A stretch of DNA of 64,000 bases from Lachnoclostridium phytofermentans. Lineage in GTDB: Bacteria; Bacillota; Clostridia; Lachnospirales; Lachnospiraceae. Shown here one piece after another: positions 24,217 through 33,424 of the stretch. The stretch spans positions 1,689,001 through 1,753,000 of the forward strand of contig NZ_JPOF01000003.1 of NCBI RefSeq assembly GCF_000733755.1, read 5' to 3'. Position 1 is the stretch's first letter. The number at the start of each line of letters is the position of its first letter. The translations under genes were made by a program, and so were the position numbers. The notes beneath the pieces are model-generated. The model had not been told where the DNA came from. It ran no database searches and saw only the letters and a program-made list of their open reading frames with translations.

Positions 24217-24248
24217 AAAAGGCACAGGATAATATCCTGTGCCTTTTT
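24217..24248. terminator. Bidirectional terminator at the prophage right side
   Basis: AAAAGGCACAGGAT (24217-24230) pairs perfectly with ATCCTGTGCCTTTT (24234-24247) around AAT. A T-run on the plus strand and the mirrored A-run make it usable in both directions. It insulates the prophage from host genes. Confidence 0.85.
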
Positions 24249-24360
24249 GCTGGTCCATCCATTCCGAAGGTTGTTAATGTGACAAAGTATAGCAAACCAT
24301 GTTTTTTATTATATAGTTATTTTAATGTTATACCATTTTCTCGATTGCTACAGAACTTTT

Positions 24361-24387
24361 TAATAACCCACCGGTTATACAGGTGAG
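24361..24387 (+). repeat. Solo IS200-type left-end-like sequence
   Basis: TAATAACCCACCGGTTATAC and the next seven bases resemble the left end of the IS200-type element at 39181-39207 (TAATAAACCACCGGCTAGGC and on), with about 19 of 27 bases identical and an imperfect CCACC/GGTG stem kept. No transposase is nearby. It may be a remnant or decayed insertion. Confidence 0.35.
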
Positions 24388-24971
24388 TTGTTAGGAATTT
24401 AAAAGAAAAGTAATAATGTGCTGTCGAAGAAAAGTAGGGCTGAAGTCATAAATCTCTAAAATAATAATTTTGAGGATGGAAAAAACATGTTGAAGAATCA
24501 GAAAAGGGATTAAAAAGGGGTTAAAAAAGTTATTAAAAAGGTATGTAGTGATGAAAAGAGTCTTGAAGTAGGACGTGTGTAGTCGCTAAGTAAATTTAAT
24601 TTAAAAATAAAGTATAACAACATCTTGTAATACTTACTTGCTAGGTCCTACAAGATAATGTTCTTTAGGCAATATTGAGACTGTAACAATATTAAAATAC
24701 ATAAGTATTAATTGTGCTACAAATAAGATATAATTTCTAGTTTAACCTTCTTAAACAAGTTGAATTCCCTGAATTCGAGTTCTCAAGTGATACAAAAGGA
24801 TAAATTGTCATAATGTTTTTGGAATTGGTACATCAATATGACAAACATTTTACGCCATCAGTTTTATAATCCTAAATTAACCGCCTGTTTTATTGCTGTA
24901 TAAAAAATGATTTTAGGTAAGGAGCAGGAAGGCAGGGAAAAATACGGATAAGGGAAGGACGGCGTGTTCTT

Positions 24972-26555
24972 ATGAAGAAGAGAAGAAGCTGGTTATTGCC
25001 ATTGGCGGGGGTTGTTGTTGCGTTAGTTACTTTTTTTAATGCAAGTCCGAATGTTGTAGCAAGGTATCTGATTTTAGCTACCATCGTTATCATATTGATA
25101 GGAATCGCAGCGGTGATTGTTGGATTGCTGCAGGGAAGTGGTTCAGTTAACAATGGAGAACATTATGTGAAAGATGAATTTGAAAACACAGCACGTAAGA
25201 AATTAGAGGGGATTGCAGGGTCATTTCATAAATTAGCGTCAAGCTTTGACTATATGGCATCCCCCAAGACCGTATTAAATACGGAGGACATGCAGTTGGT
25301 CTTAGAAGACATCAGTACAAACCTATGCAAAAATTGTAAAAAGTGTGGTGTATGCTGGGATAGGAACTTTAATCAAAGTTATCAAGCAACATGGAATCTC
25401 CTTGAACTTGCAAAAGGAAAAGGCAATGTTACCGTAGATGATATGCCTGATATGCTAAGGATTCAATGTATTCAGGTTCCTGAGTTTGTGGAGGAAGCAA
25501 ACCGTAACCTTAGTACAGCACGCCTTAAAATGATATGGCACAATCGAATTGTAGAGAGTAGAGAAGCAGTTGCAGGACAGCTTGGAGAGATAGCCAGAAT
25601 CGTAAAGGATTTTTCAGGAAATCTTTGCGATAACGGAGAAGTGATTGAATTAAAGCGAAGAAAAATAAATCAAAAACTGCGTATACATAGAATCAAAGTA
25701 CAAAGAGTATTGATGTTCGAACGGGAAAATAGAGGGATGGAACTACACATAAGAGCAAGATGCAAAAACGGTAGATGTCTAACAACAAAGGAAGCAGCAG
25801 TATTAATTGGAAATGCTTTAGAAAAGCATTTTGTACCAAGAGAGGATTCGAGGAATGTAATTGGACGGGTATACGATGATTATGTCTTTTGTGAGGATGC
25901 AAACTTTAAAGTATTAACAGGGGTATCCAGAGCTTCAAAAAAGAAAGGAGAATTAAATGGAGATAATTTCTCTTTTCTCTATCCAGATAGTCAGGATGTC
26001 GTTATGATGTTATCGGATGGTATGGGAAGTGGTAGTGAAGCTTATGAAGAAAGTGAAATGGTTATTGAATTATTGGAACAGTTTTTAGAAGCAGGATTTC
26101 GTGAAGAACCTGCAATTAAGCTTATCAACTCGGTACTCGTTTTACGGTCGGAGTATTCCATGTCATCCACGATTGATTTATGTATTGTTAACTTGTGTGC
26201 AGGTACCTGTGAATTTGTAAAAATCGGTGCAGCAACCACCTTTATTAAGAGGGATCATTTTGTTGAGACTATTAGTTCTAGCAGTATGCCAGCAGGAATT
26301 CTAAATCACGTCGATTATGACAGTAAGAGTAAAAAGCTTTATGATGGAGATTATGTTATCATGGTATCCGATGGAGTAATAGATTGCGTTGAAGAAGAGG
26401 ACAAAGAGGGGTATTTTAAAGAGTTAATAAAAAATATTCCATATAAATCACCACAGGAAATTGCAAATACAATTCTATCAGCTGCACTTGAAAAGCATGG
26501 ATATATACCAGCGGATGATATGACAGTCTTAGTTACTGGTATCTGGAAAAAGTAA
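24972..26555 (+). CDS. spoIIE: Stage II sporulation protein E, short form
   Basis: A 527-residue SpoIIE-type serine phosphatase. It would dephosphorylate SpoIIAA to activate sigma F in the forespore. Two membrane helices (residues 7-25 and 31-54) are followed by the conserved Cys cluster (CKNCKKCGVCW, near 117), a regulatory region, and a PP2C domain with LSDGMGSGSEA near residue 347 and SDGVIDCVEEED near 480. B. subtilis SpoIIE has ten helices and about 827 residues, so most of the membrane domain is absent. The gene order spoIIE-tilS-hpt-ftsH supports the identity. Confidence 0.88.
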   Translation: MKKRRSWLLPLAGVVVALVTFFNASPNVVARYLILATIVIILIGIAAVIVGLLQGSGSVNNGEHYVKDEFENTARKKLEGIAGSFHKLASSFDYMASPKTVLNTEDMQLVLEDISTNLCKNCKKCGVCWDRNFNQSYQATWNLLELAKGKGNVTVDDMPDMLRIQCIQVPEFVEEANRNLSTARLKMIWHNRIVESREAVAGQLGEIARIVKDFSGNLCDNGEVIELKRRKINQKLRIHRIKVQRVLMFERENRGMELHIRARCKNGRCLTTKEAAVLIGNALEKHFVPREDSRNVIGRVYDDYVFCEDANFKVLTGVSRASKKKGELNGDNFSFLYPDSQDVVMMLSDGMGSGSEAYEESEMVIELLEQFLEAGFREEPAIKLINSVLVLRSEYSMSSTIDLCIVNLCAGTCEFVKIGAATTFIKRDHFVETISSSSMPAGILNHVDYDSKSKKLYDGDYVIMVSDGVIDCVEEEDKEGYFKELIKNIPYKSPQEIANTILSAALEKHGYIPADDMTVLVTGIWKK

Positions 26556-26668
26556 TATGGAAGGTTGCTATTTTATAGAAGAAGAGATAAAATACAGTTA
26601 ACTCATTTTTTAGGGCAGAAAACAGTATATGATCGGAACTAAAAGCGTGTTCCAATCATCCGATTTAC

Positions 26669-26719
26669 GGTGCAAAAAGCGCACCTTTTATCAGAAGTTT
26701 ATAAATAAACTTCTGATAA
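26669..26719 (+). terminator. Tandem hairpins between spoIIE and tilS
   Basis: GGTGC-GCACC (26669-26685) is followed by TTTT, a weak terminator for spoIIE. Directly after comes a perfect 14-bp hairpin (26688-26701 with 26706-26719, loop TAAA) with no T-tract. They lie in the 240-base gap before the tilS start and may attenuate or process the transcript. Confidence 0.5.
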
Positions 26720-26796
26720 GCTATCATACTAGGTTTAGAAATAGTCTTACTGAGAAAGACTTTAGGAGTACGTTAAGAAAGTTGTGTGAGGATGCA

Positions 26797-28218
26797 ATGT
26801 TAAAGAAAGTGGAGAACTTTATAGAAAAACAGGAGATGCTTATGCCTTTTGATGCCATTGTTGTAGGGGTATCAGGAGGTGCAGATTCGGTATGCCTTTT
26901 AACTTGCCTTCATAGGTTACGGGAGCAGTATCAGCTAAAATTGTATGCAGTTCATGTGAATCATATGTTGCGTGGGATGGAGGCAGATGAGGACGAAGCA
27001 TTTGTTGGGGATTTGTGTAAAAGTTTATCCATCCCTCTTCACTGCGTTCATGAAGATGTTAAGAGATTAGCAGAAATTTCAGGGACTACGATAGAGGAAG
27101 CCGGAAGAAATTTGAGATACCTTAGCTTTGAACAGGAATGTGAACGTGTTAAGGCTCATAAAATAGCGGTAGCACATAATCGAAATGATAATGCGGAAAC
27201 GGTATTATTTCATCTGTTCCGTGGAACAGGTCTAACCGGTATGACAGGAATTCCGAAGAAGCGCGGTCAGATTATTCGACCGCTTCTTTGCGTTACAAGA
27301 GAAGAAATTGAAAACTTTTTGTTAAAAGAGAACATATCTTATCGTACAGACAGCACGAACCTATCAAATGACTATACTAGAAATAAAATTAGGCTTAGTA
27401 TTCTTCCGATTGTCACGAAGGAGATTAATGAAAGAGCAATAGAGCATATCACGTCTCTTTCGGATCAATTAACGGAAGTTGCAAACTACTTAGACCAGGT
27501 AACGGAGAGAGAATTTAGAAAGATCGCTACTCTTTCGAAAGGGAAAGTGACGTTAGAATTAAAGGAATTCTCGTCCTATGAGGACTTAATAAAGCGTGAA
27601 ATTCTCCGTAAAGCAATCAAATCAATTAGTGGGTTGAAAGATATTGAAATGATACACCTTACCGATGGAGCACATTTAAGTAAATGCCAAGTTGGTAAGG
27701 AAATTCATTTGCCAAATCATATTATTTTAAAGCGAGGGTATAATACTCTTATTGTTTATGATAGTCAGCTATACTCGGAAAGAAAGGATGGGGATAGAAA
27801 TATTCAGCCAGTCGAAATTCCTCTTACGCTTGATCATGAGGATTCTATGAAAAAGGGGACAGTTCAAAGGGTAGATTTTTTAGGGAAAGGCTTTGAAATA
27901 AGGCTATTTCCTTATGAAAAATCTTTGGCGATACCAAAAAATAGCTATACGAAATGGTATGATTATGATAAAATAAGAGATGCTGTTGTTTTAAGAACAA
28001 GACGAGAGGGCGATTTTCTTATGATTCATCCGCAGGGAAAAACAAAAAGTTTAAAATCTTTGTTGGTTGATCAGAAAATTCCGCGAGAGGAACGTGATAA
28101 GATACCCTTGGTAGTATGTGATAGTCATGTACTTTGGGCAGTAGGTGTCCGCTCAAGCGAGGCGTATCGTATAGATCAGAATACGAACTGGGTGTTATCC
28201 GTTACCGCAGATAGCTAG
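26797..28218 (+). CDS. tilS: tRNA(Ile)-lysidine synthase
   Basis: A 473-residue enzyme that converts C34 of tRNA-Ile(CAU) to lysidine using ATP and lysine, an essential step for AUA decoding. The PP-loop SGGADS is at residues 26-31, and HVNHMLRG and NRNDNAETVLFHLFRG follow. The C-terminal TilS domain is present (TRREGDFLMIHPQGKTKSLK). The ATG at 26797 follows GAGG and fits the family start. An open frame back to 26629 would add 56 non-conserved residues. Confidence 0.93.
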   Translation: MLKKVENFIEKQEMLMPFDAIVVGVSGGADSVCLLTCLHRLREQYQLKLYAVHVNHMLRGMEADEDEAFVGDLCKSLSIPLHCVHEDVKRLAEISGTTIEEAGRNLRYLSFEQECERVKAHKIAVAHNRNDNAETVLFHLFRGTGLTGMTGIPKKRGQIIRPLLCVTREEIENFLLKENISYRTDSTNLSNDYTRNKIRLSILPIVTKEINERAIEHITSLSDQLTEVANYLDQVTEREFRKIATLSKGKVTLELKEFSSYEDLIKREILRKAIKSISGLKDIEMIHLTDGAHLSKCQVGKEIHLPNHIILKRGYNTLIVYDSQLYSERKDGDRNIQPVEIPLTLDHEDSMKKGTVQRVDFLGKGFEIRLFPYEKSLAIPKNSYTKWYDYDKIRDAVVLRTRREGDFLMIHPQGKTKSLKSLLVDQKIPREERDKIPLVVCDSHVLWAVGVRSSEAYRIDQNTNWVLSVTADS

Positions 28219-28249
28219 TAGTAAAGAGAAGAGAAAGAGGTGCAATACA

Positions 28250-28774
28250 ATGGCAGAAAATATAAAAGTACTCATATCAGAAGAGGAAATAGGTAAAAAG
28301 ATTAAAGAACTTGGGGAAGAGATAAGTAAAGAATATGCAGGAAAAACGCTACATTTAATTTGTGTATTAAAAGGTGGTGTGTTCTTTATGACAGAACTTT
28401 CAAAGCATATTACAGTACCAGTAACTATTGATTTCATGTCCGTTTCCAGCTATGGAGATTCCACAGTTAGCTCCGGGCGTGTTAGAATCTTAAAAGACTT
28501 AGATGAAAGTATTGAAGGACGTGATGTTCTTGTGGTAGAAGATATTATTGACTCTGGAAGAACTTTGTCTTATTTATTAGATTTATTAAAAAACCGTCAA
28601 CCAAGCAGCTTAAAGCTTTGTACTCTTTTAGATAAGCCTAGCAGAAGAGAAGTTGACGTTAAAGTGGACTATACGGGATACCAGATTCCGGATGAATTTG
28701 TAGTTGGCTACGGTCTGGATTATGCCCAAATTTATAGAAATCTTCCATACATTGGAGTGGTTCAAACAGTATAA
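28250..28774 (+). CDS. hpt: Hypoxanthine phosphoribosyltransferase
   Basis: A 174-residue purine salvage enzyme making IMP or GMP from hypoxanthine or guanine and PRPP. The PRPP-binding motif VVEDIIDSGRTL lies at residues 95-106, and the LKGGVFF loop at 40-46. Length and C-terminal GYGLDYAQIYRNLPYIG are standard. It sits between tilS and ftsH as in many Firmicutes and is probably co-transcribed with them. Confidence 0.95.
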   Translation: MAENIKVLISEEEIGKKIKELGEEISKEYAGKTLHLICVLKGGVFFMTELSKHITVPVTIDFMSVSSYGDSTVSSGRVRILKDLDESIEGRDVLVVEDIIDSGRTLSYLLDLLKNRQPSSLKLCTLLDKPSRREVDVKVDYTGYQIPDEFVVGYGLDYAQIYRNLPYIGVVQTV

Positions 28775-28792
28775 TAAAAAGGAGGTTTTGTA

Positions 28793-30622
28793 TTGAAAAA
28801 GTCGATGAGGGGATATGGCTTTTATGTTATTATCCTACTAATTATTATCTCAGCAGTATATCTGTCTGAGAGTTTTGCTAGTAATAGTTCTGTAAAACAC
28901 AGCTATACCGATTATGTAGCTGATTTACAAAGCGGTTCGGTGGCATCAGTGGATATTTATCAAAATGAGGAGGCTCCAACCGGCCGTGTAAAGGTTAATT
29001 TATCCGATGGAAAGACTTATACCATTTATGTAACGAGTGCAGAGGTAGCAGAAGCAGATGCTAGGGCCAATGGTGTTGCTTCTTATGTACATGACATAGA
29101 GAAACCAAGCTGGTTTTTAACAAGTGTACTACCTTACTTAATCGGTTTTGTAATTATTATTTTAATGTTTTCCTTCCTAACCAGTCAGGTAAGTGGTGGC
29201 GGCGGTGGTAATAACAAGGTGATGAACTTTGGTAAGAGTCGTGCCAAGATGACAATGGATGAAGGGAAGAATACAACGTTTAAGAATGTAGCAGGTCTGG
29301 CTGAAGAAAAAGAAGAGCTGAAAGAAATCGTTGACTTCTTGAAAAATCCTAAGAAATTTATTCAGGTGGGTGCTCGTATCCCTAAGGGTGTCTTATTAGA
29401 GGGGCCTCCTGGTACCGGTAAGACGTTACTTGCAAAGGCAGTAGCAGGAGAGGCAGGAGTTCCATTCTTCTCGATATCCGGCTCTGACTTCGTAGAAATG
29501 TTTGTCGGTGTCGGTGCATCCCGTGTTCGTGACTTATTCTCCGAGGCAAAGAAAAACAGCCCATGTATTGTTTTTATTGATGAGATTGATGCTGTAGCCA
29601 GAAGAAGAGGTACTGGTATGGGCGGCGGCCATGACGAAAGAGAGCAAACATTAAATCAGTTACTTGTTGAGATGGATGGTTTTGGTGCCAATGAAGGTAT
29701 TATTGTAATGGCAGCTACCAACCGTGTTGATATTCTTGACCCGGCGATCCTTCGTCCAGGACGTTTTGACCGAAAAGTTTTAGTGGGTAGACCAGATGTA
29801 AAGGGCCGAGAAGAAATTCTTGCTGTTCATGCAAAGAATAAACCACTTGGTGATGATGTTGATTTAACACAAGTAGCTCAGACAACCGCTGGATTTACCG
29901 GTGCAGATCTTGAGAATTTGTTAAATGAAGCAGCGATTAGTGCTGCGAAAGATGATAGAAGCTTTATCTTAAGCGAGGATATTAAGAAGTCCTTCATTAA
30001 GGTTGGAATTGGTACAGAGAAGAAGAGCCGTGTTATTTCCGACAAAGAAAAGAAGATTACTGCTTATCACGAAGCAGGTCATGCGATTTTATTCCATGTC
30101 TTACCTGATGTTGGACCGGTTTATACAATATCGATTATTCCTACAGGAGGGGCAGCAGGTTACACGATGCCACTTCCAGAAAAAGATGAGATGTTTAATA
30201 CACGCGGTAAGATGCGTCAAGATATCATCGTAAGTCTTGGTGGTAGAATTGCGGAAGAATTGATTTTCGATGATATCACGACAGGTGCTTCTCAAGACAT
30301 TAAGATGGCAACGAAGACTGCTCGTAGTATGGTTACTCGCTATGGTTTCACAGAGAGTATCGGTATGGTAAACTATGAGAATGACGATGAAGAAGTATTT
30401 ATCGGAAGAGATCTCGCTCATACAAAGAACATGAGTGAAGCTGTTGCAAGTAAGATTGATGAAGAAGTTAAGAAAATCATTGATGAATGCTATAAAGAAG
30501 CAAAACGAATTCTTTCAGAGAATATGCATGTGCTTCATTCTTGTGCAGAACGCTTAATTGAAAAAGAGCGTATTACAAGAGAAGAGTTTGAGTCTTTATT
30601 TGAAGTGCCAGAGGAAGTTTAA
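28793..30622 (+). CDS. ftsH: ATP-dependent zinc metalloprotease FtsH
   Basis: A 609-residue membrane protease that degrades misfolded membrane proteins and regulators. Two membrane helices (residues 8-25 and 110-130) are followed by the AAA domain with Walker A GPPGTGKT (204-211), Walker B VFIDEIDA, and the zinc motif HEAGH in the M41 domain. It starts at TTG behind AAAGGAGG. The C-terminus is normal. A strong terminator follows. Confidence 0.96.
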   Translation: MKKSMRGYGFYVIILLIIISAVYLSESFASNSSVKHSYTDYVADLQSGSVASVDIYQNEEAPTGRVKVNLSDGKTYTIYVTSAEVAEADARANGVASYVHDIEKPSWFLTSVLPYLIGFVIIILMFSFLTSQVSGGGGGNNKVMNFGKSRAKMTMDEGKNTTFKNVAGLAEEKEELKEIVDFLKNPKKFIQVGARIPKGVLLEGPPGTGKTLLAKAVAGEAGVPFFSISGSDFVEMFVGVGASRVRDLFSEAKKNSPCIVFIDEIDAVARRRGTGMGGGHDEREQTLNQLLVEMDGFGANEGIIVMAATNRVDILDPAILRPGRFDRKVLVGRPDVKGREEILAVHAKNKPLGDDVDLTQVAQTTAGFTGADLENLLNEAAISAAKDDRSFILSEDIKKSFIKVGIGTEKKSRVISDKEKKITAYHEAGHAILFHVLPDVGPVYTISIIPTGGAAGYTMPLPEKDEMFNTRGKMRQDIIVSLGGRIAEELIFDDITTGASQDIKMATKTARSMVTRYGFTESIGMVNYENDDEEVFIGRDLAHTKNMSEAVASKIDEEVKKIIDECYKEAKRILSENMHVLHSCAERLIEKERITREEFESLFEVPEEV

Positions 30623-30697
30623 GATTTAAATTATATAATCTGAAATGAAAGATTGAGAGTAAATAATATTTTTTACGATTCATATGGATATTATGTT

Positions 30698-30726
30698 GGC
30701 AGGAAACGTTTGTTTCCTGCCTTTTT
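30698..30726 (+). terminator. Terminator of the tilS-hpt-ftsH operon
   Basis: GGCAGGAAAC (30698-30707) pairs perfectly with GTTTCCTGCC (30712-30721) around GTTT, followed by T5. It is a clear intrinsic terminator 75 bases after ftsH. Confidence 0.92.
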
Positions 30727-30825
30727 GAGGTGTTGTATCCAGTAGAGTATGGGTAATTAGTCCTTAATTCTATAAAAATAGTACTTTCTTTTAGATTTCT
30801 CTATCCTTTATGTGAGTATGTCTAA

Positions 30826-30854
30826 TTGCGAAAACAAGTGATACAAGGTATAAT
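30826..30854 (+). promoter_or_regulatory. Promoter of the glycan island
   Basis: TTGCGA (30826-30831) and TATAAT (30849-30854) are separated by exactly 17 bases. The promoter lies about 65 bases before the first island gene and after the ftsH terminator, so the island is an independent transcription unit. Confidence 0.7.
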
Positions 30855-30918
30855 GAAAGTAGAATAAAAATGTCGAATAAAGGCTAATTAGGTAGAAAAA
30901 GTATTAGGGAGGTTAAAA

Positions 30919-32217
30919 TTGCGAATTTTAGTGACAGGGCTTTGTACGCTTCACTGGGGAAGGCTCCAGTTTGGTAACGTTGGTAATTATTATATTATTG
31001 AACCTTTGTTTCGAGAGCTACATCGGGTGTTTCCTGATGGAGAGATCACAACGACTTTTCAAATGACAAAGGAGTTTATAGAAAAAGAAAAAGTGAAATG
31101 TCTTCCTATAGAATGGTATTATGCTTGGCGGGAGAATGAGATTGAGTTAGCGAGAGAAGAGTATGAAGCGGTAAGGAAACATAAAGAGGTTACCACTCCC
31201 TATGCAACCTATGTAAGAGACTGCGACTTGATAATTAATGTGTCTGGAGATATGTGGGGAGATAATGCTGAACACGTAGGACACGGAAGGTTTCTAGTTG
31301 ATTTATATAAAATGGGCACTGCACAATTACTAGGGAAAAAAACAGTGCTGTTCGGTGGTACCCCTGGACCTTTTACAGAAGAGGTAACTAGAAAATTTGC
31401 TAAATTGATATTTGATAACTTTGACCTGGTTGTCAATAGAGAGCCTGTTTCAAGCAGAAATCTAGGTGAATGGGGATTTTGCGTGGATAAAGTAAAAGAC
31501 TTTGCTTGTCCTGCATTTTTGTATCAACCGGAACTATCGCAGAAGAAGGAATTACAGGTTGATAATATTTTAAAAGACGTTAAGGGCGAGAGACCATTGG
31601 TTGGTTTTACAATCGGAGGGTTTAATATGCCTGTTGGTCCTTATGATATGTGGCCAAGAGAAGAGTGGCAGTATAGTTGTTTTGCTGAAGCAATTGAATA
31701 TATTGTAAATGTATTAGGTGGAAGGGTTATTTTAATTTCTCATACCAATGGGTTTACACTACCGCCAAACTTTGAGTTAATCAATGGAAGGGACTACCCA
31801 ATTTTGAATCAATTATATGAGGTAGTAAAAAAACGTGGTTTAATTAAAAATATGGAGGAAGTTATTTGCATTGACAAGCCATACCTGCCAGAAATGATAA
31901 AATCCATAATTGGTAGGTTCGATCTCATGGTAACAGGACGAGTGCATGCATCTGTAGCTGCAATTAGCCAGTGCGTTCCAACTGTGTTTATCACTTATGA
32001 AAAGAGTTTTATTCCAAGTACTAAGATGTATGGATTTGCTTCCCTTGCAGGAGTTGGTGAGTTAGTAAGTGAACCAGGAGATAAAAAAGATCTTCTCACG
32101 AAAATAGACATTTGCTATCGTAATCGAAATGAAATAAAACAGAGGCTAGAAAAACGAATTCCGGAAGTGAAACAATTATCAAGAGACGCATTTGATGAAA
32201 TGGGGCGTTTAGTATGA
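30919..32217 (+). CDS. Polysaccharide pyruvyl transferase family protein
   Basis: A 432-residue protein of the CsaB-like pyruvyl transferase family (GT-B-like fold). It has the N-terminal FGNVGNYYIIEPLFREL, the middle VLFGGTPGPF and the C-terminal substrate signature VTGRVHASVAAISQCVPTVF. Such enzymes add ketal-linked pyruvate from PEP to surface glycans, though some members act on other substrates. It starts with TTG behind AGGGAGG. It overlaps the next gene by four bases and opens the island. Confidence 0.8.
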   Translation: MRILVTGLCTLHWGRLQFGNVGNYYIIEPLFRELHRVFPDGEITTTFQMTKEFIEKEKVKCLPIEWYYAWRENEIELAREEYEAVRKHKEVTTPYATYVRDCDLIINVSGDMWGDNAEHVGHGRFLVDLYKMGTAQLLGKKTVLFGGTPGPFTEEVTRKFAKLIFDNFDLVVNREPVSSRNLGEWGFCVDKVKDFACPAFLYQPELSQKKELQVDNILKDVKGERPLVGFTIGGFNMPVGPYDMWPREEWQYSCFAEAIEYIVNVLGGRVILISHTNGFTLPPNFELINGRDYPILNQLYEVVKKRGLIKNMEEVICIDKPYLPEMIKSIIGRFDLMVTGRVHASVAAISQCVPTVFITYEKSFIPSTKMYGFASLAGVGELVSEPGDKKDLLTKIDICYRNRNEIKQRLEKRIPEVKQLSRDAFDEMGRLV

Positions 32218-32927
32218 GTAAAAGGCTAGGGATAATGCAACCCTACTTTATGCCTTATCTGGGATATTTTTCATTAATAAAGCATACAGACATATTTATT
32301 CTTCTGGATGAGGTCCAGTTTATACGTCATGGTTGGATAGAAAGAAATCGTATTTTAAAACAGACAGGTGGTTGGCAGTATATCGCTGTTCCTTTAAAGA
32401 GTCATAGTCAAAAGACTATGATTAAGGAAATAGAAATTAATAATGAAATGCCATGGAAGAATAGAATATTAGATCAGTTAAGCCATTATAGATATGCTCC
32501 ATATTACTGGAAGGTAAGAAAAGTATTAGAGGAGGCATTCCGTGATGAAGTTCATGATATTGCACATTTTAATCTAAAGTGCCTGATAGAAGTGTGTAAA
32601 TATCTTGAGATTACTACTCCTATTTGCATGTATTCAGATATGGGGCTTACCATAGAGCCTGTAAATGCGGCTGATGAATGGGCATTATCTATATGCAAAG
32701 CAATACCAGGGGTGACTTCGTATTGGAATCCACCAGGAGGAAAGAGCTTTTTTGATGTTGATAAATATCATCGAAATAAGATAGAGATACAATTTCAGCA
32801 AGTTGAACTTTTAGAGTATGAACAAAAGGGTGATTTATTTATCTCAGGACTATCTATACTGGATGTTATGATGTTTAATGATATAAGTACAATAAATAAA
32901 ATGTTAGACAGGTATAATTTATTATGA
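32214..32927 (+). CDS. WbqC-like family protein
   Basis: A 237-residue protein of the WbqC family: MQPYFMPYLGYFSLI, DEVQFIRHGWIERN and TSYWNPPGGKSFFD are the typical segments. WbqC members are encoded in O-antigen and flagellar glycan loci with aminosugar genes; the precise reaction is not settled. It is translationally coupled to both neighbours through ATGA overlaps. Confidence 0.82.
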   Translation: MSKRLGIMQPYFMPYLGYFSLIKHTDIFILLDEVQFIRHGWIERNRILKQTGGWQYIAVPLKSHSQKTMIKEIEINNEMPWKNRILDQLSHYRYAPYYWKVRKVLEEAFRDEVHDIAHFNLKCLIEVCKYLEITTPICMYSDMGLTIEPVNAADEWALSICKAIPGVTSYWNPPGGKSFFDVDKYHRNKIEIQFQQVELLEYEQKGDLFISGLSILDVMMFNDISTINKMLDRYNLL

Positions 32928-33367
32928 TAGATATAACGATATATCATGAGAAGCCACCTTGTGACAAGGAGCGGCTAAGAAAACATATGAATGTTTTAAA
33001 GGATATTATGATACCTCCTCTTACTGGTAGAGTAGTACTTGATGAGTACGTTGAAAAACTTGCTCAAAATGCAGATTTATTTTATGCAATGGAGGGTGAA
33101 GTTACCTGTGGTAGCTGCGCTGTATACCTAAATCAGAGAATTGGTTATATCACTTCTATTGGTATTTTACCTGATTTCTGTAGAAGAGGAATTGGCTCTA
33201 AACTGATAGACGAGATGATTCGAGTAGCCAAGGAATATAAGATAGAGGTAATTACATTAAGAGTATTGGATAGTAATACAAAAGCAGTTCATTTTTATGA
33301 AAAGTCCGGTTTCGAAGTTGAGATTATAGAAGAAAATTGGATCAAGATGATATATAAAGTTAAATAG
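32924..33367 (+). CDS. GNAT acetyltransferase
   Basis: A 147-residue GNAT N-acetyltransferase with the acetyl-CoA loop ILPDFCRRGIGSKLIDEM near residue 86 and the terminal YEKSGFEVEIIEENWIKM. In this setting it may acetylate an amino sugar made through the DegT aminotransferase at 35314. It overlaps the WbqC gene by four bases. Confidence 0.85.
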   Translation: MIDITIYHEKPPCDKERLRKHMNVLKDIMIPPLTGRVVLDEYVEKLAQNADLFYAMEGEVTCGSCAVYLNQRIGYITSIGILPDFCRRGIGSKLIDEMIRVAKEYKIEVITLRVLDSNTKAVHFYEKSGFEVEIIEENWIKMIYKVK

Positions 33368-33424
33368 AGGAATCCACAAAGGATTTACAAAAATAGGAAG
33401 TTACCATAGGAGAAACAAAATTAA

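Larger units (their letters stand above)
24131..24971. other. Prophage/host junction region without genes
   Basis: An AT-rich gap of 840 bases. It contains a strong bidirectional terminator (24217-24248), a lone IS200-like end (24361-24387), a TGTCGAA heptamer matching the Spo0A box (24422-24428) and an imperfect hairpin (24619-24662). The right prophage end must lie somewhere here, but the matching left end is outside the window, so the att core cannot be fixed. No ORF with a ribosome site is seen. Confidence 0.5.

Noticed and set aside
24422-24428. Spo0A box TGTCGAA controlling spoIIE
   Set aside because: It is an exact consensus match but lies about 545 bases from the gene with no clear promoter beside it, and one match in 840 bases can occur by chance.
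24131-24971. Exact prophage attachment site
   Set aside because: The left end of the prophage is outside the window, so no direct repeat can be compared.
26629-26796. N-terminal extension of TilS by 56 residues
   Set aside because: The region contains two hairpins and non-conserved sequence; the ATG at 26797 has a ribosome site and fits the family start.
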